Source: an uncultured Bacteroidales bacterium
GTDB taxonomy: Bacteria > Bacteroidota > Bacteroidia > Bacteroidales > UBA932
Direction: 5' to 3'
Assembly: GCA_905235775.1 (NCBI GenBank)
Contig: CAJOMY010000073.1
Coordinates: 1 to 8,473, forward strand
Length of the DNA: 8,473 bases
The translations under genes and the position numbers were made by a program. Positions 1 to 8,023 of the stretch are shown here, piece after piece. The notes beneath the pieces are model-generated. The model saw nothing but the letters and a program-made list of their open reading frames with translations. It was not told where the DNA came from and made no database searches. Numbering within the stretch: the stretch's first letter is position 1; every line of letters starts with the position of its first letter.

Positions 1-595
1 GCGGACAGTCCGCACAAACCGGAGAAGCCGGCGTGCACTGCATGGCCCCGAAGTCCATCATCCCCTGGTTGAAGTCGCCCGGCCGCTCCGGCGGGAGCAG
101 CGACTGGGCGAGGGTGGTGAATTCTTTTTTCGCGGCAGCGGAGCCGACCGGCGTCGTGATGCCGAAATGCCGGGCGAGCACGCGGTAAACATTGCCGTCC
201 ACGACGGCCGCCGGCAGGCCGAATGCAATGGATCCGATCGCTGCCGCCGTGTAGTCGCCGACCCCCTTGAGCGCCCGGATGCCGTCAAGCGTGTCCGGAA
301 AGTGCCCGGCCGCGGCGATCTGCCGTGCTGCCGCGTGCAGGTTGCGTGCGCGGCTGTAGTAGCCGAGGCCCTGCCAGAGCCGCAGGACCTCGTCCTCCGT
401 CGCCGCGGCGAGCGCTTCCACGGTCGGCCAGGTCGCCAGAAAACGCTCCCAGTAGGCCAGCCCCTGGGCGATGCGCGTCTGCTGGAGGATGATCTCGCTC
501 AGCCAGATGGCATAGGGATCCCGCGTGCGGCGCCAGGGCAGGTCGCGTCCGTGTGCGTCGTACCAGGAAAGGATGATCTCGGAAAAAGACGGCAT
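1..595 (-). CDS. mutY: A/G-specific adenine DNA glycosylase MutY, 3' end cut by window edge
   Basis: MutY removes adenine mispaired with 8-oxoguanine or G in base excision repair. The 198 visible residues begin with ATG at 595-593 and run off the left edge without a stop. Seen: WLSEIILQQTRI (31-42), with E34 matching the catalytic Glu of the family (E37 in E. coli); the LGYYSRARNL stretch (77-86); the helix-hairpin-helix LKGVGDYTA (109-117); VVDGNVYRVLAR (131-142), with catalytic Asp133; and three of the four iron-sulfur cluster cysteines (C187, C194, C197). The fourth cysteine and the C-terminal NUDIX-like 8-oxoG recognition domain lie outside the window. The start fits the family, because the catalytic Glu sits within three residues of its E. 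coli position. No in-frame ATG exists in the AT-rich DNA just upstream. It is transcribed divergently from the beta-barrel gene. Family assignment is very secure. Confidence 0.96.
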   Translation of the reverse strand, partial: MPSFSEIILSWYDAHGRDLPWRRTRDPYAIWLSEIILQQTRIAQGLAYWERFLATWPTVEALAAATEDEVLRLWQGLGYYSRARNLHAAARQIAAAGHFPDTLDGIRALKGVGDYTAAAIGSIAFGLPAAVVDGNVYRVLARHFGITTPVGSAAAKKEFTTLAQSLLPPERPGDFNQGMMDFGAMQCTPASPVCADCP

Positions 596-600
596 GGGTG

Positions 601-608
601 CAAAAATA
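601..608 (-). promoter_or_regulatory. Putative -7 box (TATTTTTG) for mutY
   Basis: The minus strand reads TATTTTTG, a perfect match to the Bacteroidota TAnnTTTG consensus, in an AT-rich island surrounded by GC-rich genes. It ends only five bases before the mutY ATG, so transcription from it would start at or next to the start codon and give a leaderless or nearly leaderless mRNA. I see no convincing -33 TTG at the usual 19-21 base spacing, so the call rests on the -7 match and its location. Confidence 0.45.
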
Positions 609-619
609 CATTTTTTTCG

Positions 620-627
620 TATTTTTG
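620..627 (+). promoter_or_regulatory. Putative -7 box (TATTTTTG) for the beta-barrel operon
   Basis: The plus strand reads TATTTTTG, a perfect TAnnTTTG match. A transcript starting 5-7 bases downstream would have a leader of about 18-20 bases before the GTG at 652, which supports that start over the GTG at 598. With the minus-strand box at 601-608 it forms a perfect 8-base inverted repeat separated by 11 bases. No clear -33 element is visible. Confidence 0.55.
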
Positions 628-651
628 TGCTGGAACAAAATTGCCCGATAC

Positions 652-1260
652 GTGAAAAAGATCAAAATCCTCCTGCTTGCGGTCGCCCTGCTGGGCGGCC
701 CTGCGGTCTTCGCGCAACAAACGTGGAATGTCGGAGCCGGCTTCGTGTTGAACCATTTCAACGGGACGGATTGTTCCCCGTTCCTCGCCAAACATTCGCT
801 GAAAGGCTTCTATGCCGGGGTCAGCCACGAATTCTACTTCTCCGCACTGGCCGGCCTGACTTTCGAGCCGGGGGTACGCTTTGTTTATCAGTCCGGCCGC
901 AACGACGCCGACGCCAAGCCCAAGTACATCAAGATGCACTATCTCTCCTTCCCGCTCGACGTGAAATATACCTTCAATATCACGGAAGGGGCCACGGCGG
1001 CTTTTTTCACGGGACCCGTGCTCAATGTGGGCCTGATCGGCAATCTGTATGACAAAGGCGTCTTCGTGACGGTCCGGGATCCTGCGGACGCCACGCACCA
1101 GCTCACCCGGGTGAACCTCCAGTGGGGCTTCGGGGTTGCCGTCACCGTCGCCGAGGCCGTGCAGCTGCGGGTCGGCTACGCGCTCGGCGTGAGCCGACTC
1201 GTTCCGGAGCAGGAACTGCACAACAATACCTTTTCCGTCGGCGCGGGCCTGCTTTTCTGA
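652..1260 (+). CDS. Small outer-membrane beta-barrel protein (PorT/OMP_b-brl type)
   Basis: This is a predicted exported protein of 202 residues. The GTG start at 652 is chosen because it gives a clean signal peptide: basic KKIK, a hydrophobic core at about residues 6-16 and an AVFA|QQ cleavage site after residue 21. An upstream in-frame GTG at 598 would bury this signal and place the putative promoter inside the gene. The mature part shows alternating beta-strand patterns with many Gly and aromatic residues. It includes HYLSFPLDVKYTF (96-108), characteristic of the small outer-membrane barrel proteins common in Bacteroidota, and it ends in ...GAGLLF with a terminal Phe, as in BAM-inserted barrels. 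The specific role is unknown; such barrels range from structural porin-like proteins to secretion accessory proteins. The next gene starts six bases after the stop, so the two are probably co-transcribed. Confidence 0.82.
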   Translation: MKKIKILLLAVALLGGPAVFAQQTWNVGAGFVLNHFNGTDCSPFLAKHSLKGFYAGVSHEFYFSALAGLTFEPGVRFVYQSGRNDADAKPKYIKMHYLSFPLDVKYTFNITEGATAAFFTGPVLNVGLIGNLYDKGVFVTVRDPADATHQLTRVNLQWGFGVAVTVAEAVQLRVGYALGVSRLVPEQELHNNTFSVGAGLLF

Positions 1261-1266
1261 TCGGTC

Positions 1267-1758
1267 ATGAGCACAGTTTTCGTTGTCCTGGCCGTCATCC
1301 TCGGAGTCGTGGGGATCATCGGCAGCATTCTTCCGGGGCTGCCCGGCCCGCCCCTCAGCTGGGTCGGCATTCTGTTGATGTATTTCTTCGGCGGCACCAA
1401 CGGGGCCGGCGAGACGATGTCGCCGACGATTCTCTTCGTCCTGCTCGGCGTCACGATTCTGGTCACGGTGATGGACTACGTCATCCCGGCGTGGTTCACC
1501 AAACTCACCGGCGGCAGCAAATATGCTTCCCGGGGCGCCGTCATCGGCCTGCTTGCCGGCTTGGTGTTTCCTTTGCCCGGAGGCATGATCGTGACTTCGC
1601 TGCTGGGCGCCTTCATCGCCGAGTTGCTCGTGGCCGGCAAGGACGCCGGTTCTTCGCTAAAAGCCGCGCTCGGCGCCTTCCTGGGCTTCCTTTCGGGTAC
1701 GGGTATCAAGATCATCGCTTCCGCGGTGATGCTCTATTACATCATCGTTTTCATCTAG
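1267..1758 (+). CDS. DUF456 family integral membrane protein
   Basis: This 163-residue, very hydrophobic inner-membrane protein has about four to five predicted transmembrane segments (roughly residues 4-22, 30-41, 55-74, 90-120 and 134-162). It carries the Gly/Pro-rich GSILPGLPGPPLSWVG (19-34) and the later RGAVIGLLAG...PLPGGMIV...LGAFIAEL region (89-120), which recall the two glycine-zipper-like repeats of the DUF456 family. No biochemical function is established for that family to my knowledge. ATG at 1267 follows the beta-barrel stop by six bases, implying co-transcription. Its TAG stop (1756-1758) overlaps the TAG stop of the convergent yqaA-like gene within the palindrome CTAG, leaving no room for a terminator between the two operons. 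Confidence 0.85.
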   Translation: MSTVFVVLAVILGVVGIIGSILPGLPGPPLSWVGILLMYFFGGTNGAGETMSPTILFVLLGVTILVTVMDYVIPAWFTKLTGGSKYASRGAVIGLLAGLVFPLPGGMIVTSLLGAFIAELLVAGKDAGSSLKAALGAFLGFLSGTGIKIIASAVMLYYIIVFI

Positions 1759-2192
1759 AAGAGCCCGACAACCAGGTTCCAGAACAGGTAGCGGAGGGCC
1801 TTGCCGACCAGCAGCATCAGGAAGGTCCAGCCGCGGGGTGCCTTGTAGAAGCCGAGCGCCAGCACGGACAGGTCACCCACGATGGGGACCCAGCTGAACA
1901 GTGCCAGCCAGACGCCGTATTTCTGCACCTTGACCTGCTGCTGTTCCAGCTTTTCCCGGGTGACCTTGAACCATTTCTCGATCCATTCCCATTTGCCGAT
2001 CCAGCCCAGGTAGAAGGTGAACAGGCTGCCCAGCCAGCTGCCGGACGTCGCTGCGAGAAAGCAACCCAGGCCTTGTCCTGAGGTGGCCAGAATGGCGATG
2101 TAGAGGACGTCCGAACTGAACGGCACGATCGATGCCGCCAGCGCACTTCCCAGAAACAGGCCCAGCAGGCCCAGACTTTTCAGCCACTCCAT
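1755..2192 (-). CDS. yqaA: YqaA family membrane protein (DedA/VTT-type)
   Basis: This is a 145-residue polytopic inner-membrane protein. It resembles E. coli YqaA along its length: SIVPFSSDVLYIAIL (21-35) corresponds to the conserved P-x-x-S-[ED] re-entrant loop, GSWLGSLFTFYLG (51-63) to the Gly-rich segment, and SWVPIVGDLSVLALGF (100-115) followed by GKALRY (130-135) to the most conserved block. These features belong to the SNARE-associated/DedA (VTT) superfamily, whose larger members include lipid scramblases or transporters; the substrate of YqaA is not established. A charged segment (about 67-92: WEWIEKWF...KLEQQQVKVQ) is probably a cytoplasmic amphipathic loop. ATG at 2192-2190 lies three bases after the ABC transporter stop, so it is the last gene of the PqqD-ABC-YqaA operon and is likely translationally coupled to it. 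Its stop overlaps the stop of the DUF456 gene. Confidence 0.9.
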   Translation of the reverse strand: MEWLKSLGLLGLFLGSALAASIVPFSSDVLYIAILATSGQGLGCFLAATSGSWLGSLFTFYLGWIGKWEWIEKWFKVTREKLEQQQVKVQKYGVWLALFSWVPIVGDLSVLALGFYKAPRGWTFLMLLVGKALRYLFWNLVVGLF

Positions 2193-2195
2193 CCG

Positions 2196-3833
2196 TCAGA
2201 CACGCAGGATATGGTCCGAACGGGCCGTGACGGCGTCGCGGTGGGAGATGAACAGCAAGGTTTTAGAGCCGTGGAAGCGGGTGTGCAGGCGCTCGAGCAG
2301 GAGGCTTTCCGTCTCGGTGTCGAGCGCCGAGGTGGCCTCGTCGAGCACCAGGACGCCACCCTCGCGTAGCAGTGCGCGGGCGATGGCGATGCGCTGGGCC
2401 TGTCCCTCGCTGAGCCCGCTTCCGGTCTCGCCGCAGGGCGTGTCCAACCCGTCAGGCAGTTCATATACGAAGTCCGCGACCGCGGTGTGCAGGGCGTCGC
2501 GCAATTCCTCTTCCGAGGCGTCGGCGCGCGCGAGCAGCAGGTTTTCGCGGATGGTCCCGCTGAGCAGGGAGTTCCCTTGTGGAACATACAGGAAATTCCC
2601 GCGCAGGGCGGCCCCGGCGGGGTATTCTCCGGTGTCGTCATAGAGCGTCACGCTGCCCGCCGAGGGTCTCAGCAGGCCCAGTACCAGGCGGGTGAGCGTG
2701 CTCTTGCCTGCCCCGGTGGGGCCCATGATTACGGTCATCGTACCTGGTTTGAAGTCGTGATTGAAGCCGGTGAGTACGCTCTCCGGCCGGTCCGGGTAGG
2801 CATAGGCGAGATCCGTGCAGCGGATGCCGGGAGCGCCTTGCAGGATCACCGGGGCCGCGTCGGACTCCTGTTCGAGTTCCTGAAGCTCCATCAGCCGCTC
2901 CACCGAGGTGAACGCATGGATGAAGGCGGGGACCTGGCGGGCCAGTTCGGCGATGGGCCGCTGGACCTGGCCGACGAGCTGCAGGAAGGCGGTCATCATG
3001 CCATAGGTCACGATGCCGTCCCGGATGCCGATCACACCCCACAGGAAGGCTGCCGCGTAGCCGCCCATGAAGCCGAAGGTCATGAATCCGCGCGCCAGGG
3101 CATTGTATCCGATGCGCCTGACGGTCTGTTCCTGCACGTCCTTCTGCAGCAGGCCCAGACGGGTCAGGACGCGCTCCGCGCCGGTCAGGGTCAGCACCAC
3201 AAGGCGCTTCTGCAGATTCTCCTGCATCAGCTGCTGCACCTCGGCTTCCTGTTTGCGGATGCGTTCGGTCAGGCTGCGCAGCCGGTGGAAGAAGAGGCGC
3301 GAGCCCAGCAGGGCGGCCGCCATCAGCACGAGCAGGACCCAGAGCAGGTTCGGAGCCATCTGCAACAGGTACGCGGAAGCGGCGAGGAGCTGCAGCACGG
3401 TGATGATCACATCCGGAATGCGGACGCACAGCAGGTCGGTGACCACGCGGACATCCTCTTCGAGGCGGTTCACGGCGTCACCGCTGCGGTAGGTTTCGCG
3501 ACCGGTCCAGGTGCTGCGCAGCACCTGGGCGAAGGTGTCGTGGCGCAGCCCGTTGCCGGTACGTACGGTGTTGTAGCTCTCCCAGGCCGGGGCGGCCACG
3601 GAGCAGACCAGCTGGAGCAGCATGATGCCCAGCAGGATCGCGATATGCAGGGGAAGGGGCGCCTCCAGCTCGCCGGTGGCGATGTCGACCAGGCGCTTGC
3701 AGATCCACACGAAGCCCAGCGACGCGCAGATGCGGACCACGCCGAGAAGCACGCTGAGCAGGATCCGTCCCCGGACGGGGCGGATCATCGGGCGGAGGCC
3801 CCGGATCGTCTGGCGCAGCGGCATCATGCTCAA
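2196..3833 (-). CDS. ABC transporter, fused membrane and ATPase domains (half-transporter, exporter type)
   Basis: This 545-residue protein should dimerise and export a substrate using ATP. The N-terminal transmembrane domain (about residues 20-300) has six predicted helices (roughly 24-45, 63-82, 140-160, 164-182, 250-270 and 275-292) and a coiled-coil-like intracellular segment around 185-210. The ATPase domain shows Walker A GPTGAGKST (371-379), Q-loop Q419 in VPQGNSLLSGTIREN, signature LSEGQ (474-478), Walker B VLVLDE (494-499) with catalytic E499, D-loop SALD and switch His531, so it should be active. No peptidase C39 domain is present. The protein stops soon after the switch His (DHILRV), lacking the usual final 20-30 residues of such ATPase domains. 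The start is uncertain: TTG at 3833 overlaps the upstream stop by four bases (TTGA), while ATG codons at 3827 and 3824 give slightly shorter proteins. The PqqD-like gene is directly upstream, which hints at peptide export, but the substrate is unknown. Confidence 0.93.
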   Translation of the reverse strand: MSMMPLRQTIRGLRPMIRPVRGRILLSVLLGVVRICASLGFVWICKRLVDIATGELEAPLPLHIAILLGIMLLQLVCSVAAPAWESYNTVRTGNGLRHDTFAQVLRSTWTGRETYRSGDAVNRLEEDVRVVTDLLCVRIPDVIITVLQLLAASAYLLQMAPNLLWVLLVLMAAALLGSRLFFHRLRSLTERIRKQEAEVQQLMQENLQKRLVVLTLTGAERVLTRLGLLQKDVQEQTVRRIGYNALARGFMTFGFMGGYAAAFLWGVIGIRDGIVTYGMMTAFLQLVGQVQRPIAELARQVPAFIHAFTSVERLMELQELEQESDAAPVILQGAPGIRCTDLAYAYPDRPESVLTGFNHDFKPGTMTVIMGPTGAGKSTLTRLVLGLLRPSAGSVTLYDDTGEYPAGAALRGNFLYVPQGNSLLSGTIRENLLLARADASEEELRDALHTAVADFVYELPDGLDTPCGETGSGLSEGQAQRIAIARALLREGGVLVLDEATSALDTETESLLLERLHTRFHGSKTLLFISHRDAVTARSDHILRV

Positions 3834-4099
3834 TCCTCCAACAAACCGGCTTCCCGCCAGGAAGCCAGCAGTTTCTGCCCGTCGGAGCGCGCCTTCTCCG
3901 GCTCCACGTCGTAGCGGGCGGTCAGCAGGTCGACCAGCGTATCTTCCGTAAAGTCTTTCCCTTCAAGCTGCTGCCACAGGTAGGCGGCGCTGGCGTTCAG
4001 CGAAATGACCTTGCTGAAATCCACCCGGGAGAGTCCCTCTCCGGTGACGATGTATTCCCCGGCGATCGACCGGAGCACGAAGCCATCGAGCAGTCTCAT
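3830..4099 (-). CDS. PqqD family protein (putative peptide-recognition RRE fold)
   Basis: This 89-residue protein matches the PqqD pattern: a three-stranded N-terminal sheet (LRSIAGEYIVTG, about 9-20), then LNASAAYLWQQLEGKDFT (34-51), then a helical half with ARYDVEP (61-67) and a final LLASWREAGLLED (77-89). PqqD and related RiPP recognition elements bind precursor leader peptides and present them to a modifying enzyme; stand-alone PqqD-like proteins also occur near ABC transporters and kinases in Bacteroidota. ATG at 4099-4097 is chosen because it opens the conserved fold and lies about 18-20 bases downstream of the expected transcription start from the TATCTTTG box. The same frame stays open far upstream, antisense to transketolase, which is a by-product of GC-rich coding and not a longer protein. 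The stop overlaps a TTG start of the ABC transporter, or lies two bases before its ATG, so the two are coupled. Confidence 0.83.
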   Translation of the reverse strand: MRLLDGFVLRSIAGEYIVTGEGLSRVDFSKVISLNASAAYLWQQLEGKDFTEDTLVDLLTARYDVEPEKARSDGQKLLASWREAGLLED

Positions 4100-4122
4100 A
4101 TTCCAATTCGTATCAATGGGGA

Positions 4123-4130
4123 CAAAGATA
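4123..4130 (-). promoter_or_regulatory. Putative -7 box (TATCTTTG) for the pqqD-ABC-yqaA operon
   Basis: The minus strand reads TATCTTTG, a perfect TAnnTTTG match. A start site 5-7 bases downstream gives a leader of about 18-20 bases before the PqqD-family ATG. The box directly abuts the palindrome at 4131-4141. A -33 element is not obvious; the GTTAAC at 4151-4156 lies at about the right distance but is not a TTG. Confidence 0.6.
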
Positions 4131-4141
4131 GCGATAATCGC
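4131..4141. repeat. 11-base palindrome GCGAT-A-ATCGC, candidate operator
   Basis: GCGATAATCGC is a perfect inverted repeat of five-base arms around one central A. It sits between the two divergent -7 boxes (4123-4130 minus and 4153-4160 plus), touching the leftward box and lying 11 bases from the rightward one. For the pqqD promoter it would fall in the spacer, and for the tkt promoter likewise just upstream of the -7, so a bound dimeric regulator could affect both. The symmetry is seen; the regulatory role is inferred, and a palindrome this short can arise by chance. Confidence 0.35.
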
Positions 4142-4152
4142 AAAATAATTGT

Positions 4153-4160
4153 TAACTTTG
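4153..4160 (+). promoter_or_regulatory. Putative -7 box (TAACTTTG) for the tkt-lepA operon
   Basis: The plus strand reads TAACTTTG, a perfect TAnnTTTG match in a strongly AT-rich stretch. A start site at about 4165-4167 gives a leader of roughly 30 bases before the transketolase ATG at 4196. That leader is A/T-rich with no Shine-Dalgarno sequence, as is usual for well-translated Bacteroidota genes. No clear -33 TTG is seen at 19-21 bases upstream. Confidence 0.65.
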
Positions 4161-4195
4161 TACGATATAGAAATAACCAAAATAATATACAAGTT

Positions 4196-6223
4196 ATGGC
4201 GAATCCTATCAGCGTTCTCAATCACGCAGCAGACAACATCCGCATCCTGGCGGCCAGCGCAGTCGAAAAGGCCAAGTCCGGACATCCGGGCGGCGCCATG
4301 GGCGGTGCAGATTTCATCAACGTCCTTTACAGCGAGTATCTGACCTATGATCCCGCGGATCCCACCTGGGCGGCCCGCGACCGCTTCTTCCTGGATCCCG
4401 GCCACATGGCTCCGATGCTCTACGGCCAGCTGTGCCTGGCCGGCAAGTACAGCCTCGATGAGCTGGCCAATCTGCGCCAGTGGGGTTCCCCGACCACGGG
4501 ACACCCCGAATTTGATCCGACGCGTGGTGTCGAGAACACTTCCGGTCCTCTCGGGCAGGGCCACGCCTATGCCGTGGGTGCCGCCATCGCCGCCAAATTC
4601 CTCGCCGCCCATACCGGCAACCCGGGCTTCGCGAAGGAGACCGTCTACGCCTACATTTCCGACGGCGGCGTGCAGGAGGAAATCTCCCAGGGCGCTGCCC
4701 GCATCGCCGGTGTGCTGGGCCTGGACAACCTGGTGATGTTCTATGACTCCAACGACATCCAGCTCTCCACGGAGACCCGCGAGGTGATGAACGAGGACAC
4801 GGCCGCCAAGTACCGCGCCCTCGGTTGGGACGTGCAGGAGATTGACGGCAACGACGCCGCGCAGATCCGCGCCGCCATCGAGAAGGCCAAGGCCGTCAAG
4901 GGCAAGCCGGCCCTCATCATCGGCAAGTGCATCATGGGCAAGGGCGCCCTCAAGGAGGACGGCTCCAGCTACGAGCGCAACTGTAAGACCCACGGCGCCC
5001 CGCTGGGCGGCGACGCCTACAAGAATACCATCAGGAACCTGGGCGGCGACCCGGAGAACCCGTTCCGGATCTTCGACGACGTGAAGGAACTCTACGCCCG
5101 CCGCGCCGAGGAGCTGAAGAAGATCGCCGCGGAGCGTCATGCCGAGGAGAAGGCCTGGGCTGACGCCAACCCTGAAAAGGCCGCTGCGCAGGCCGAGTGG
5201 TTCAGCGGCAAGGCCCCGAAGATCGACTGGAGCAAGTGTGTCCAGAAAGACAACGACGCCACGCGCTCCGCCAGTGCCGCGTGCCTGGGCGTGCTCGCCG
5301 AGCAGGTGCCCAACATGATCTGCGCCTCCGCCGACCTGTCCAACTCCGACAAGACCGACGGCTTCCTCAAGAAGACCCACGCCTTCACGCGCGACGACTT
5401 CTCCGGCGCCTTCTTCCAGGCCGGCGTGGCCGAGCTCACGATGGCCTGCTGCTGCATCGGCATGGCCCTTCACGGCGGTGTCATCCCCGCCTGCGGCACC
5501 TTCTTCGTATTCTCCGACTACATGAAGCCGGCTGTCCGCATGGCCGCGCTCATGGAGCTCCCGGTCAAGTTCATCTGGACCCATGACGCCTTCCGTGTGG
5601 GTGAGGACGGTCCGACCCACGAGCCCGTCGAGCAGGAGGCCCAGATCCGCCTCATGGAGAAACTGAAGAACCACCACGGCGAGAATTCCTGCCTCGTGCT
5701 CCGTCCCGCCGACGCCAGGGAGACCACGGTCGCCTGGGCGATGGCCATGGAGAACACGAAGACCCCGACGGCCCTGATCCTGAGCCGCCAGAATATCCAG
5801 AACCTGCCCGAGGGCAACGACTACGGGCAGGCCCGCAGGGGCGGCTACGTCGTGGCCGGCAGCGATGACGATCCCGATGTCGTGCTTGTAGCCACGGGCT
5901 CCGAGGTCAGCACCCTCGTCGCCGGCGCCGCTCTGCTGCGCAAGGACGGCGTGAAGGTGCGCATCGTCAGCGTGCCCTCCGAAGGCGTCTTCCGCAACCA
6001 GCCCGCCAACTACCGGCAGAGCGTGGTGCCTGCCGGCGCCAAGGTCTTCGGCCTGACCGCCGGCCTGCCCGTCAACCTGCAGGGTTTCCTCATCGGCGCC
6101 GCTCCCGAGAGCAAGGTGTGGGGTCTGGAGAGCTTCGGTTTCTCCGCTCCGTACAAGGTCCTCGACGAGAAGCTCGGCTACACCGCCGAGAATGTGTATG
6201 AGCAGGTGAAAAAGATCCTTTAG
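4196..6223 (+). CDS. tkt: Transketolase (Bacteroides-type variant)
   Basis: This cytosolic, thiamine diphosphate-dependent enzyme transfers two-carbon units between ketoses and aldoses in the non-oxidative pentose phosphate pathway. The 675 residues match the usual full length of about 650-680. The N-terminal cofactor domain shows SGHPGG (28-33), PGHMAPMLY (68-76), GPLGQG (117-122), SDG (155-157) and YDSN (183-186), the last two being the metal-binding positions. SDG replaces the canonical GDG. The pyrimidine domain shows GVAELTM (410-416) with E413 as the catalytic Glu, THDAFRVGEDGPTHEP (462-477) and RPAD (503-506). The C-terminal domain ends ...SAPYKVLDEKLG...VYEQVKKIL. This pattern matches what I recall of Bacteroides transketolases, so it is probably a functional lineage variant. 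Codon use is strongly biased to GCC, CTG, AAG and GGC, consistent with high expression. ATG 4196 is the first start after the promoter. lepA begins five bases after the stop. Confidence 0.97.
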   Translation: MANPISVLNHAADNIRILAASAVEKAKSGHPGGAMGGADFINVLYSEYLTYDPADPTWAARDRFFLDPGHMAPMLYGQLCLAGKYSLDELANLRQWGSPTTGHPEFDPTRGVENTSGPLGQGHAYAVGAAIAAKFLAAHTGNPGFAKETVYAYISDGGVQEEISQGAARIAGVLGLDNLVMFYDSNDIQLSTETREVMNEDTAAKYRALGWDVQEIDGNDAAQIRAAIEKAKAVKGKPALIIGKCIMGKGALKEDGSSYERNCKTHGAPLGGDAYKNTIRNLGGDPENPFRIFDDVKELYARRAEELKKIAAERHAEEKAWADANPEKAAAQAEWFSGKAPKIDWSKCVQKDNDATRSASAACLGVLAEQVPNMICASADLSNSDKTDGFLKKTHAFTRDDFSGAFFQAGVAELTMACCCIGMALHGGVIPACGTFFVFSDYMKPAVRMAALMELPVKFIWTHDAFRVGEDGPTHEPVEQEAQIRLMEKLKNHHGENSCLVLRPADARETTVAWAMAMENTKTPTALILSRQNIQNLPEGNDYGQARRGGYVVAGSDDDPDVVLVATGSEVSTLVAGAALLRKDGVKVRIVSVPSEGVFRNQPANYRQSVVPAGAKVFGLTAGLPVNLQGFLIGAAPESKVWGLESFGFSAPYKVLDEKLGYTAENVYEQVKKIL

Positions 6224-6228
6224 GATAG

Positions 6229-8019
<1,791 letters not shown>

Positions 8020-8023
8020 GTCC

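Noticed and set aside
598..651. Upstream GTG at 598 as the start of the beta-barrel protein.
   Set aside because: It would add 18 residues ahead of a clean signal peptide and place the TATTTTTG promoter box inside the coding region.
499..1221. A 240-codon minus-strand frame covering the mutY start and the beta-barrel gene.
   Set aside because: It runs antisense to a gene with a clear signal peptide and barrel pattern, and overlaps mutY in a different frame.
1740..1800. Possible bidirectional terminator between the convergent operons.
   Set aside because: The stop codons overlap and I found no GC-rich hairpin followed by a T-run on either strand.
1122..2081. A 319-codon plus-strand frame spanning the beta-barrel 3' end, DUF456 gene and part of the yqaA-like gene.
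   Set aside because: It overlaps three genes with clear family signatures, and its product is Arg/Gly/His-rich without recognisable folds.
2487..3914. A 475-codon plus-strand frame opposite the ABC transporter.
   Set aside because: The product is rich in Gln, Gly, Ala and His with no domain, and it mirrors the real gene's codon bias; the transporter on the other strand has all expected motifs.
4100..5677. A frame on the minus strand, continuous with the PqqD-like gene, stays open for a further 1.5 kb antisense to transketolase.
   Set aside because: It is antisense to a strongly codon-biased GC-rich gene, where such open frames are expected. The putative product is low-complexity Gly/Val/Leu-rich sequence, and it crosses the promoter region. 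The real protein starts at 4099.
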